Shown in pieces: positions 33,518 through 44,854 of a stretch of 64,000 nucleotides of DNA. Under the pieces are notes generated by a model, which did not search any database, was not told where the DNA came from, and worked only from the letters and a program-made list of their open reading frames with translations. Location: positions 1 through 64,000 of the forward strand of contig NOKP01000007.1 in assembly GCA_002682825.1 (NCBI GenBank), read 5' to 3'. Within the stretch, counting starts at the first letter, position 1. Every line of letters begins with the position of its first letter. The DNA comes from Neonectria sp. B-13. Lineage: Eukaryota > Ascomycota > Sordariomycetes > Hypocreales > Nectriaceae. The position numbers were made by a program, and so were the translations under genes.

Positions 33518-34769
33518 CTATACCGTTGACGCCGTGCTAGTCTCATTGGGAACCTTTTCATTCTCAACGCCTGCCTCCCACTCTACTCTCTCCCGAGCCA
33601 TATCTTTCTTGCACCAGTGTATCGTAATTGCCCCCCAAACCACCGCCCATAAGAAAGGAACAGCCCAGCATATGCCATAAGCAGCTGTGGCGGGAACTTG
33701 CGGGATGACGGCGATGACCGTGAGAGGAACCGCAACTATCAAGGACGGGATTGCCCAGAAGAGGGACTGCACGTATAACATCCTCTGGAAACGCGGGCTC
33801 GCCTTGTATCGAGCTGCGAGAGCCTCGCGGTAGGGCCGGCCGGCACCGGCGTTGACGGCCACGACATCTTCGACAAAATAGTAAGCACCTGGGAGCACCT
33901 GTATTGAAGATGATTAGCTTGACGAACATATCCAAGATCTGGACGTTCCTCACCTTCTCTCCCTTGGCTGTTGAGCTGATCTGGAAGGGAGCGGGCCATC
34001 CCATGCGATTGTAGAGGGTGATGAGTGCAAGAACACCACCGAGGCAGTAAAGGATGGCCGGAGCAGGCATGCACAGAACCCTCAGCCAAACGATATGAGG
34101 AGCGCTGCCTATGACGAAGAGCGCCGTCACGACGGTGATTGTGAGTACCGACGCCCAATTCAATATGTCGAAACACCAGCGACTGGTGGTGCCTAGCGGT
34201 CGATAAAACCTCTCCTTCTTGATCAAGCGCAAGGTGCGAATACCAAACTCGAGATACGTCGGTCCTCCCCAGATGGTGGTGATTACGGCGAAGATGATAT
34301 ACCCCTCGACGTCACCGGCATAGTGCATGCCGTAGTAGAGGGCAATCGGGATAGCAGAGGCATCGACGAAGACTAGGAAGGCGAAAATGAAGAGCCTCCA
34401 GCGCTTGCGGCCATGGTGCCAAGTGAAGGGCAGCTGGGGCAGCAGCTGAGGGTTGTCGTCATAGTATTCCTGCAACGTCTTGCCTCGACGCTTCCACTCC
34501 TCGCGTGTGCCGGCTCGAGAGTCGTAGTAGGCTTCAGCGTGGGGTCGCTGTGAGTAAGAGAGGCTCTGGCGGGGCAACTCCCCGGCGTGATCGGGGCCTA
34601 TGGTGTTTCGGCGCAGCGGAGGAGTATCGGCATCATCGAAGCGAACGGCGACTGCGGGAGGACTTCTCAGAGATTGGGTTGATGGTCTGGCAGCGTTGGG
34701 AGAGTGAGTGGCGTCGGTGGAGGAGTCGAATCTGAGTTGCGAAGAGCTCCCTCGCCGCACCTCGGGCAT
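33518..34769 (-). CDS. Fungal multipass membrane protein of unknown function, 398 residues
   Basis: Two exons, 33954-34769 and 33518-33898, flank a 55-bp intron (donor GTGAGG, acceptor ATACAG) that joins in phase 0 to give GEKVLPGAYYFVEDVV. The start ATG is at 34769 (MPEVRRGSSS). Residues 1-115 are a hydrophilic, probably cytosolic N-terminus with EEWKRRGKTLQEYYDDNP. Hydrophobic spans follow: LFIFAFLVFVDASAIPIALY, a span around GYIIFAVITTIW, WASVLTITVVTALFVIG, MPAPAILYCLGGVLALITLY, a span around LFWAIPSLIVAVPLTVIAVI, and AYGICWAVPFLWAVVWGAIT. That makes six or seven spans. Conserved-looking loops include GAYYFVEDVVAVNAG and GRPYREALAARYKASP. The pattern resembles a widespread fungal membrane-protein family that I cannot name. 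Transport or sensing is possible but not shown. Confidence 0.82.
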
Positions 34770-37700
34770 TGTGGTGGTGGGAAGTGGAGATGATGGTTGA
34801 TTAGTTAGTTGGAGTAGTTGGCGAGATGAACGGCAGTCATGTTTGAGCCGGATTGCTTGCTGGTGAAGATGGCGGAGGGTGGAAGATGGAAGTCGGAGGA
34901 TGGAAGATGCGAGACACAAGTTGAGGTGGAGGACAAAGATCGGTCCGATGGTGGCGGATTCACCGGAGCCCAGCAGCCTTTATCAAGGTGGCACAAGCAG
35001 CTTTTGCAGCAGGTAGTTACTGTGCTTCGTGCTAGTTCCGACCTGCTGTAAGGGCTGTATGAGGAGGAAATGAGGAAGCATCGGGCAAGCAGCCATTCCT
35101 TGCTCCGTTGGCCCCCATTCGGCACACGAGCAAACTACGTTACGGTAGATTACTTGACTACTCCCGGAGCTGGTGGGTAGCACGCACTCTGTTTGGTGGA
35201 GCGAGCAGGAATGTGGTCGATGTCATCACAAGTTGGTGACGTCCTAGTTGTCGCTGACTTGTCGCTGACTAGTCAGTCAGTAGTCGCCCGGTAATGCCCA
35301 GATTCCGATGATCCGAGGACCCGGACGACGTCATCGCAGTTGGCTGTGTGGGGTCGCTCGCGGCCTCAATTCGCCGCTAGATGCCGCCTTGGCCCTCCTC
35401 AAACTGCCGCTCGCACTCGGGAAGGAGCGATTGCCAACAAAAAAAACCCCGACTCTTTCGTGCTCGGGCTGGAAGGAACCACCGACTCCGCTGACTTTCC
35501 ATTCCATGCTAGACATCCCACACGTGCATTTCCGTCTAACCATCCGACTGTCCAGCTAACATCACCCGTGGCGTGACAATCTGCAGACTCCAACACCTTA
35601 TTTCACTTCACCTTTCAACGGGCCTCAAACAAACTCTCCCGCTGCGTCCGTCCCGCTGCGTTCGTCCCGCTGTCCGTCTGTCCGTTGGCGCTTCTGCAGA
35701 CTGCAGCAGTGTAACCTCTCCGTCGGGAGACTTGGAAAAGTGGATATGGCCGTAGTCGATGCTGTCATCTCTGATGCCTCCCCTGCAAGGCTGCAACACG
35801 GCCAACACCTGGTGGAGGATGAGGTCAGACTTCACCCGGGGTTTTTTTTTTGCCCTATTAAAACAGCCCACCGAATCATGTTCAATGCCTATGAGATACG
35901 CCAAGCAGTTGATCTCTTCCCTAAGTCTTCCGTCTAGCAACGGCAATGAAACCCTCCCTCTAAGTTACACGGGAATCTCACCCACCGTGTGTTCCACCAG
36001 CCGACTCGAGCTTGGTAAACCACAGCTTGGCGACATTCCCGTTCTGCTTCTCACGAACCCTTATCCCGTGACCAGGAACAAACCTGCCTTGAAACAACTG
36101 GCGACGGCATTAGTCGCATCAATAATAACCTAGATAATTTCAATGTCTATTGAAACAGGGGGCACCCCAAATTGCTTACCCATTCGCGTTGTCATGATTA
36201 CTCACGCTTCATGGCTCCCGTCGCAGTCTAGCGTGTCTTCGGTTAACAAAGATTGCATCACTCAAGCAAGCGCGTTCCCGGAACCCGTAAGGCCATATGT
36301 CTATTGGATTAAATATTCATTCCATATTGCTTGGGCGATACTCTGTAAGAATATGGGTGCTCGAGCGTGGGAACATCGAGAACTAGCGGCGTGGACAGTG
36401 GTAATGAACCTAGTGTTAGCCATCCATGTCATCACAGTTGTTGATATAGAGGATAAGCTAGAACAAGGTACAGAAGCTTCAAAGACGAACATAAGCATGT
36501 CGGGGAGGTGGATCTCCCTGCGACTGCTTGCAGGCTCGAAACGACGCCTGTGGTTGTTGTGCCACCAAACTCTTTCATTGGGCGGGCTTGTCTCCGTTCA
36601 ACGCCCACTTCGTCCAACAATCAATCATGCCGACCAACGAGAGAGACAGTTGAGATCGTGGCTTCGACATCCTAAGTTTCATTACCGGGAGCACAAAACT
36701 TTATAAAGGACTGCATCCGTTCCGGAGCCGGCCTATCCCATCAGAGTGGTCGTCTACAAAGTCTAAGACGGCTGTTTAGCCGCATGAAGGACGCTAAATA
36801 TAGAGCTGGAATGGTAAGACTCGCGACAGAAATGACGTAACCAAGGACGATTATCTCCATAGGGTCGCCTCCTCTATGTCGCTATAGCAAATGACCATAG
36901 ACGAGTAACGATGGACATCATGTAGCGGAAATGTACAAAGCAGTACTGTCGTCCCGACTTCAAGGACAACAGCATTTCGACTAAGCTGGCATGGGTGAGA
37001 AGCAGGAGGTTTCAGTACTGCCACTGGGGAAAACAAACGAGGTTGACTTGGAGAGCATTTCATTTCTTTACTCCAAGAAACAGCTCGGAGATTATCACTT
37101 TCCCCCATCGGGGAAAAGTTTTGATCAAGGTCCTGCCTGAGTGCCTCTCATTTCAACTCCTTGTCAAAACCTCATGCAGTGCATTCTCTGTCAGCTCTCT
37201 AGCCCCGATCAATACCTATCCTCAAATAGATGACAGCAACGCGATAGAGAGCATGGTAGATCACACAGTGAGGTGCTATACTCAACACCACAAGGTAGAA
37301 TAGCCCAAGTACGGCATGACTTCCTATTTCCTTGGTTCTGATTGATCCTCCGCCTTGTGTCTGTTTTTGTAACCCATCTGGGTCCCCCTCTCTCTGACCG
37401 TGATGCCCAATTCTTGAAATCTGTATCATCAGCCCCGCACACATGATGTGCAGTACATTACACCAGAGCGCATATTTGGTCTTGTAACAATGGAGCTTAC
37501 GCGTGTTAAAACCAAATCCCTCCAATACAAAAAACCAAATCATACGAGCAGTGTCCCCGAAAGGCGAATAGGTCGGGAGTGAAATCTCAAAGCCGTTGGA
37601 CATTTCGCAACTGATCTGGACTGACGAATTCTTCTCTATAGGGTGGTATTCTCAGGACAACCAAGTCAGATATTAGGTTTGCAGGTTATCAGTACCATGA

Positions 37701-39254
37701 TCTGTTAGTACCAATAGATCCAAGGACTTATCTGATGCGGTTGTTAGGTGATAGGCAGTGGGGCTCTTAGCTTAGGTCTATTGTTTCGAGGCTCTGACTT
37801 GTTCAATTTTGTAGTTTGGACTTGATCAGCACGTCGCTCATTTTTAATGGTTGAGCCCTCCGTTGTTATGCACCTTGTCCGCCTGCTTGGGAACTGAGGC
37901 TTCGTCTAGACCTATCTGAGAATAGCCTTGTGATACGTATTGTATGTATGGACTTGGCTCAATTTCGACAGGATCTCGGTCGGATAAGAAAACAATTGAT
38001 TGGGGGTTGTATGAACATCGGAGCTTATTGTTGGGTTTCAAAAAGGAAATTTAACGGGGAGACCAGGCTTTCGAAGACTGCTGGCAGCTTTTGGTCCTGA
38101 TCAGCTCGTCGCTTTTACAATTCATCTATTACTTCGTAGTAAAGCGCCGTCTTGTCTTGTCTTGGCAATCTTGGCACGGAGTTGTATTCTTGCCTCGCCT
38201 TCCCATCGGAATCTTTTTTACAGTACAGCAGGGGAGCCTCCGAGTGGTCACGCTGTTCTGAACTCACCTCTTGTCATTGACAGGATTGGTTAAAGCGCTA
38301 ATGACTGAAAATACCAGTAGAGTCTAGATGTCCTTGTCCTGGACGGCTAACCAAACACACTTTGGCTCATGGAGTCATAGTGCTTCGGGGCTGTCTACGC
38401 TACACAATTGATTCATGATGTTAGTGTGTTGTACCGAGGCGCATTTTCACAATTGTCCGAGTGAATGCTGGATCTGTACGTCACGAGATTGTGAAACCTG
38501 TCCCTTGTCGAGAAACATTGTGCGAACAGTCGCCAAAATTCCTGTCTGGGGTTTCAGTTACCTTGTGCAACCAGCTTTGTTAGTCCGGCAAGCCCAAGTA
38601 AAGCCAGGGGCCGCGACGACGTTTGAGCAGAGGATTGATGTCTCCACGTTGACAGAATCTCGCAACTCAGCGCTCTGGTGCCGGAAGTGTTGGCACGACG
38701 TCATGATTTGGGCCAAGGAATGACTATTAATCAAAGACACAGCTGGTTGTAGAACGCCAGGATTAGCCGACAGTAGTCGGAATACCAGACCAGCCTACGT
38801 TGAATGTACAAGTCATGATGGCACATGGACATCCCATTTCATCCGACACACCACAAACACAAAGTCCCCTCTCTCGGAAGAGACAGACAGCCAGAACCTG
38901 AATAAACAACCAGACAAGGGGTATCGTCATTCCTCGACAGCGACAGCCGTATCCGTACATGCATCATACTGTGTATTCCAAGCACCACTTCCTACAGACA
39001 CAGGCGGACCCGGCATCAGGTACAAAACACCAACCGGGCCGCCTCATGTTCCCTTCCCATTTCTTCCCAACAAAGTCCCCCCAAAAGACACTGCCTATTC
39101 AGACCAAGAAAGCACAAAAGTGTGCGGCTCACACGCCTAGAGCGATTCAAACTCCCCTAGGGGAGGCCGCGGGTATTACACAAGAGTCGCCGTAATAAGA
39201 CGACAGTAGATAGCGAAAATGCATCAGAAGGGGGTTATGGATTGGCGCGTCACC
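34770..39254. other. 4.5-kb gene-poor region
   Basis: The left part (34770-35350) is the promoter side of the membrane-protein gene. The rest, to the 3' end of the coiled-coil gene, shows no complete gene. It is clearly A/T-richer than the coding neighbours between about 36150 and 38700. A minus-strand open frame at 37199-37603 has membrane-like segments and is listed separately as a possible relic. Confidence 0.45.
37199..37603 (-). pseudogene. Possible relic of a membrane-protein gene (weak RTA1-like flavour)
   Basis: An ATG at 37603 opens 134 codons with two hydrophobic parts: VLHIMCAGLMIQIS, and LGLFYLVVLSIAPHCVIYHALYRV. The order and spacing, and the LYRV ending of a hydrophobic helix, faintly recall the C-terminal half of RTA1-like lipid-translocating proteins (an MIAGL-FQ helix followed by a helix ending in IYRV). 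The diagnostic Glu after YRV is missing (YRVAVIY), and no exons for the first half are visible upstream. If real, this is a decayed fragment. It may equally be a chance open frame in A/T-rich DNA. Confidence 0.22.
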
Positions 39255-42200
39255 CTAGATCGATTGCTTGGCATCCGTGATCGAGTTCAGCGCTCTGTTT
39301 AACATGGTTAGCCGCAGTCACTGATGTGCTGATGTATGTTGGGGGATGCTTACTGCAAGTTGCGATCCCTCATTTCTCTATCGAGGGTATCGATTTGCTT
39401 CGCCGTCAACCGCGCCTTACTTATCTGTAAATTCATGTTAGTTGATGTTTGGCAAGAGCAGCATGCTGTCATGCAAGGGGCTCTCGCACCAAAGCAAGTG
39501 CCGCTGAGGAATGATCGTCTTCCTCACCTTCCGCCGCTTCATCCTTGGAAGCCGCGCCCTCATCCTCCTCCCCGTTGGCGAATTTGCTAGACCCAAGGCC
39601 CTTGGGTCTGGCTACCGCGGCGTTGGCCTAATAGGGTTAGCTTTCACTGCCAGACAGAGACAAGCTCAGTGTTGACTACATACCTTGGCCTCCGCAACCT
39701 CAGCGACCTTGACCTTGAGCTGGGCCTCGAGTTCCTCCACCTTCTTCTCTCCCTCCTGGATCTTGCTGGAAGCCTCGCTGAGCTTGGTCTCTAGATCCTT
39801 GGTCTTCGTCTGGGCCTCCTCAACTAGAACTGTCATGCTGTCGTTGAGGTCCTGGTAGTCGGCCTTGGCAGTAGTGTGCTTCGCATGAGCCTCGCCCTTG
39901 TAAGCCTCGAGGTCCTTTTGCGACAGCTCAAGATCCTCCTTCAGGCTGGAGACCTGGTCCTGAACGGAAGCCACCTCGCCTTTGGCAGACTCAAGGTCGG
40001 CTCGGGCCGACTTGAGTTCAGCCTCAGCAGTGGCAGCTGCTTCCTCCTGGGACTGTTTGGAAGCGACAAGCTGCGCCTTGAGAGCGTCAACCTCGGTGGT
40101 ATCGGGCTTGGCACTCTTCACAGCGTCAAGCTCGGCGAGAGCGGTCATTCGCTCCATCTTCTCCTCGGCAAGCTGGTGGGCCAGCTCCCCAACCTCCTTC
40201 TGTGCGTTCTCGAGGGCCTCTTGAGCATCCTTCAGAGACTCCTCGAGCTCGGCGTTGGCAGCGGCTTGCTGTTCGATCTTGTTCTCAAGAGACGCGTTGC
40301 TGTTCCTGAACTCGGCCATCAGGTCCTCGATGGCCTTGGTGTGGCTGGCACTAAGCTCCTGAAGCTCCTTGTTGGCAGCCACGTTGTCGTTCTTCATCAT
40401 TTCCAAGGCCTCCCCGTTCATGGAAATGAGCTTCTCGACCTCAGCGTTATGCCTCAACTCGAGTTCGATGGTGGCGAGTTCGGCGGCCTCCTTGCCTGCA
40501 GCCTGAGCGTTCTCCACGTCAGCCTTGGCCGTTTCCAGCTGTGCCATTAATGTAGCTACTGCAGTCTCGTGCTCCGCCTTCGTCTTGGCCAACGTTTCCG
40601 CGTGAACCTTGTCGCTGGCGTCCTTGGCGTCTTGAAGATGGTTTCTGAGTGCGTTGATTTCGACACTGTGAGAAGCGAGATCGTCTTCCCTGTCTTGGTG
40701 GCTTGAGATCTTGAGCTTAGCAATCTCTTCTGCGTGAGTGCTCTCGCTGGATTCCTTGACAGCAGCGAGGTTGGACAGATGTCCGGCGACGAGATCCTCT
40801 GTCTCATCAGCATGCTCTTTCTTGAGGGCCTCAAGAAGAGCGAAATGGGCGGCCTTGAGCTGCTCAAGCTCGCTCGCGTGGGTAGAATCGCCCTCTCCCT
40901 TCAGCAACTCAACCTGCTTAGCATGGCTCTCCTTCAGAGCCTCAATCTGGCTGATCTGAGCATCTCGGTCGGCAGAAGCAGTGGTCTTGGAAGACTCCAG
41001 CTCCTCGGCATGGCTCGCACGAAGGGCATCAAGGTTTTTCTGGTGTTCGGCCTCCTTGGCCTCCAAGGCAGCAACAGCAGTCGCGTGCTCCTCCTTGGCC
41101 GCCTCAAGAGCTTTGGCGTGGCTCTCAGTAGCCTCGGTTGCAGATGTTTTGAGCTCGTTGTGCTGACCCTCCAGCTCCTCATACTTTCGCTTGAAGAAAG
41201 CGTCGCCTCGGAGAGACTCGATCTCATTCTCGTAGTCCTGGGATAAGTTCTTCATGCGCTCGTCGTGCATCTCCTTGAGCTTGCTAACTTCCTCCTCCTT
41301 GCTGGCGAGGGCAGTCTCAGTCTCCTGGGCCTTGGCTTGGATGCTGGCGACCTCCTGCTTGGCCTTGGCAAGCTCCTGCTTGGCTTCCTCGAGCTCCGTC
41401 TCCTTCTCGGATAAGCTGGTCTGAAGCTTGGTGATCTCGCCGGTCAGAGTCTCGACCTCGGCCTTGGCGATCTCGGTGGCCTTCTCAGCAGCCTCAAGCT
41501 CTGCTTTGGACTCTACGATGTCGGCCTCAAGGGCAGATATCTTGGTGATATGCGCCTCTTGCTCGGACTGGAGCCTTTCGTTGCTAGCGGATTCCAAAGC
41601 TGACTGAGATGCCGTGGCCTCTTCGATCTTCTTCTGCAGGTCGGCAAGCGCGGACTCGTGAGCGGACTTGAGATCGGCTATGGCTGTCTCATGAGCCGTG
41701 GCATCAACTTGGCCCTTCTCGAGCTCCTCCTTGTGCTTGGCCTCGAGGACCTCGATGGCAGACGCCTTCTCAGCTTCGAAGGAGGCCTTGAGCTCCTCAA
41801 TCTTGGAAGCATGCTCGTCAATGATCTTCTGGAGTGCATCCTGGCTGGAGCTGGCCTTCTCCTCAGCCTCAGTCTGGGCTGCCTCGAGCTGTGTCTTCAA
41901 TGTCTCGAGCTCGGTCTCAGTCGCCTCCTTGGCGCTGACGGCTTCAGCAAGCTCGGATTGCTGTTTCTGGAGCTCGGCCTCGGCGGTCTGGAGCTTCTCA
42001 GTGGCCTCAGATACCTGGGCCTCAAGGGCAGTGACAGCGGACTCGTGTTCAGACTTGAGGGTGGCCAGGGTCTCGTCGCTGTCGTGACGAAGCTTTTCCT
42101 CCACATCATGTGCACCGGAAGACTCCCTGTTCAGTTGCTCACCAAGCCCAGCAATCTTGTCCTCTGAGGCCTTGACCTCGGCCTTGAGGGTCTCGATCTC

Positions 42201-42959
42201 GGCCTCACCAGCAGCCAGCTTGGCCTTCAAGGTCTCAATCTCCTTGGCGGCGTCGGCAGAGCCAGCGGCGGTTCGGGTGGCACTTCGAGGGGTGGTGGTT
42301 GGGGTGGTAGTGGTAGACAGTCTTTTCCGGGCATCGGTGGTGGAGGAGGCCACGCCAGGTCGAGTAGCAGGGGTTCTCGTGGCCGAGGTAGAGGTACCGC
42401 TGAGGGACGCTCGTCCAGCTGCGGTTCTAGGGGTCGCGGCGCTTGTGGTGGGCGCAGGTCGTCGGGCAGCAGTGGTCGAGCCACCTGCGGCGAGGGTCCT
42501 CCGTTCGGCGGTCGTCTTGCCGGGGCTTCCCATCATGGAGCTCGTCCTTCGGGTGGAGGTGGTCGACTTCTTCTCGTCTTCGCTGGCGCTGACACTGGGG
42601 CGGCTCCTGTGGCTCGAGATAGAGGTGGCAGTCGTAGGACGGCGAATAGTGCTAGTGGCCGGGGGCCGGGTAGGAGGCTTGCTAAGACCTCCAGGAGCCC
42701 GGGTGCTGCTCGAGGCGGTCTTGGCGGTAGCAGCGGAGGGGACGCCCGGGCGACGGGTGGTGCTTGCAGTAGCGACTCCGGAGCGCTTCACGGCGGGCTT
42801 GGGCTCGCCATGCGGCTTTGTGGTGGCCGACGGGGAGGTGGGAGTTGCGGCCTGGGGGCTTGCGGGCTCAGCGGCAGGAGTAGGCGAGGTCTCCGCAGCG
42901 TGCTCGACGGGGGGCACCTCGTCGTGCTGGACAACGTCGAAGCTCTCAGACTCGGACAT
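39255..42959 (-). CDS. Large coiled-coil protein, 1174 residues
   Basis: Four exons: 39684-42959, 39490-39627, 39354-39424 and 39255-39294, with introns of 56, 65 and 59 bp. Residues 1-240 are Ala/Thr/Pro/Ser/Arg-rich, basic and disordered. From about 240 to 1100 there is nearly unbroken heptad sequence rich in Glu, Lys, Ala, Leu (for example KEIETLKAKLAAGEAEIETL), a long rod as in myosin-tail or cytoskeletal linker proteins. The last exons add GLGSSKFANGEEDEG and then a short helix, TAKQIDTLDREMRDRNLQ, ending in ALNSITDAKQSI. The final exon is 40 nt long. Exon 2 has two possible donors with different outcomes (see findings). Databases often label such proteins as M-protein-repeat or myosin-like; that reflects the coiled coil only. 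A structural role at cytoskeleton, septum or membrane is inference. Confidence 0.82.
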
Positions 42960-44854
42960 GGCTGGCAGGAAGAATTGGGTATCGGCTGGTGATCTGCGGG
43001 AGGGAGAAGAGTCAGCTTAGGTCGAGAAACTGCGACGGGCCCGGGCGGGTATAATAGCTCGTAGGCGCAGCAATGGCATCGGATGTTTGCAGCTCGCGAA
43101 GCAACAGCGACCTGCCAGGGACGGCTTCGGATGGCTAGGTCAGGGATATGGAGCGGGATTGGATTAATCTCACCTTGGGTCCCCTATTTTCTCCAGCAGC
43201 AAAAAACCACGCTCGACGGCGTGGAGAGCGGGCACTTGGGGCGGAGATAGGAAAACAAGGAGCGAGGGGGGAGGGGAACAGCAAGAACAGTGATGACGAG
43301 ACCGATCGGTGACTTGATGCCGTTTGGAGGGAAAAGAAAAGAAGGACGGAGGGATGGAAGGGATGGAGGGATGAAAAGTCGTAGCTGGTCTGAGATAGGT
43401 ACGTGGTCTTGGATGGCCGGACGGACAGACGCCAACCTGACGGACAAAGACAGGCCACGGTCGCGGTGGTCTGTGGACAGCGGGCGGTGGATCATCCCCC
43501 ACTGCCGCAGGCCAGAGCACCCCTGCAACGGCCCTATCACATATCAGGCCCCCCTGGAACGAACAGCGAAGCCCCGGCCGACTGGCGCTGCAGGGGGGGT
43601 TCGTTCAGGCCCTTCAGGGCAGCTTGGCAGCTAGCCTGCCAGTCGGGCCACCACCTGGACGAAGCCATAGACACCACGGACACAGACTCAGGCACAGACT
43701 GGGCGGCTGTTTGAAGTCTGAAGGCCACTTGCATGCGAACCGGCCCCTAGTTATGCAATGCAATGCGAGCCACCATGGCTCTGGCCGAATTGACTGGCCG
43801 ACGGACCGCTCAATCTCTATCCATTGCTCGATTGCGATTCCAACACAGTGGGAGAGAGCTGTCTCCGGCCGGTCGACGCCCAACAGAGACCATTATGCCG
43901 TGCTTCGGGCGTCGTGTACGAAGTAATATGCCTACTGTGCATGCGCAGGTCTTGCTTGTTTTATGTACATACGAATATGTCGGTGTCTTCTCATTCCCAC
44001 TAGGTGACTGATTTGTCTCATATTTTTGTACAAAAGCAAAGAAACCCACGGGGGTAGCTCCAAGCTGTCGACGCGTTTTCGACGCGACAAGCTAAAGAAA
44101 GACTAGTCTACCAAGTCAGGAAAAGAAAGAAAAAAAGGGGCTCCGGCGGTTGAATTCGGACCCTGTGACCCGTTGGCGGGGGTTCTTAACCGTTTTGGGA
44201 CCAATTGTGGCGGACGCCCGCACAGCAGCCACCGCGACTATTCATTGTCATGACAGTTGACATGTTACCCGTCCTCAATGACATGGCCTCAATGACATGG
44301 AGGGTGTCCATCGGTGGCTTTCGGTCCACTTGTCATGCTCACACATGCCCTAGCAGTACGCAAGATACTGCCTAATCGCGCATCAGTGGCAAGTCCCTAG
44401 GATAAGCCCGGGCTCCGAGCGCCTGTGCCAACGATGCGGTGCCACATCATCGACCAGCGAAGCGGCCACTGTATCATTCGCTTGTTAACGGTTGGGGGGA
44501 AGCGCATGAGAGATCCGTCGCGCATGGGACAGAGTGGAAAGGAACGGAAGCGTTGGGCGCGGGGCGAGTGTTTCATCATGTCAGCCCGAAGAGGAGAGAG
44601 TTGCAGTCATACTACCGTACGCAATATAGCACAGCGGGGGCCTGACTTTGTGGGGAGACGGACGTGGGGATATCTCGAGAAATACTACCTGACAATGCGA
44701 CAGGATGGTCGACGTATAATCTGTAAGTTTCCATCGCCAACAGCCCGCAAACTCCTTCGCTCCGTCGTAGCTCATCGTCAATTCATTACCACACGCTCCC
44801 TGGGTATCAACCTGAAAAACACAAACCACCGCCTCCGTCGCTTTCCCTTGTGCG
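42960..44854. other. Intergenic upstream of the coiled-coil gene
   Basis: These 1.9 kb lie between the coiled-coil gene start and the stop of the next minus-strand gene. Near 43260-43390 the sequence is purine-rich on the plus strand, so a pyrimidine-rich leader is likely for the coiled-coil mRNA. Small frames only; no gene supported. Confidence 0.5.

Noticed and set aside
39876..43020. Several Leu/Ser-rich plus-strand frames opposite the coiled-coil gene
   Set aside because: Heptad codons such as GAG and CTC read as Leu/Glu-rich frames on the other strand. The sense strand has an intact 1174-residue frame.
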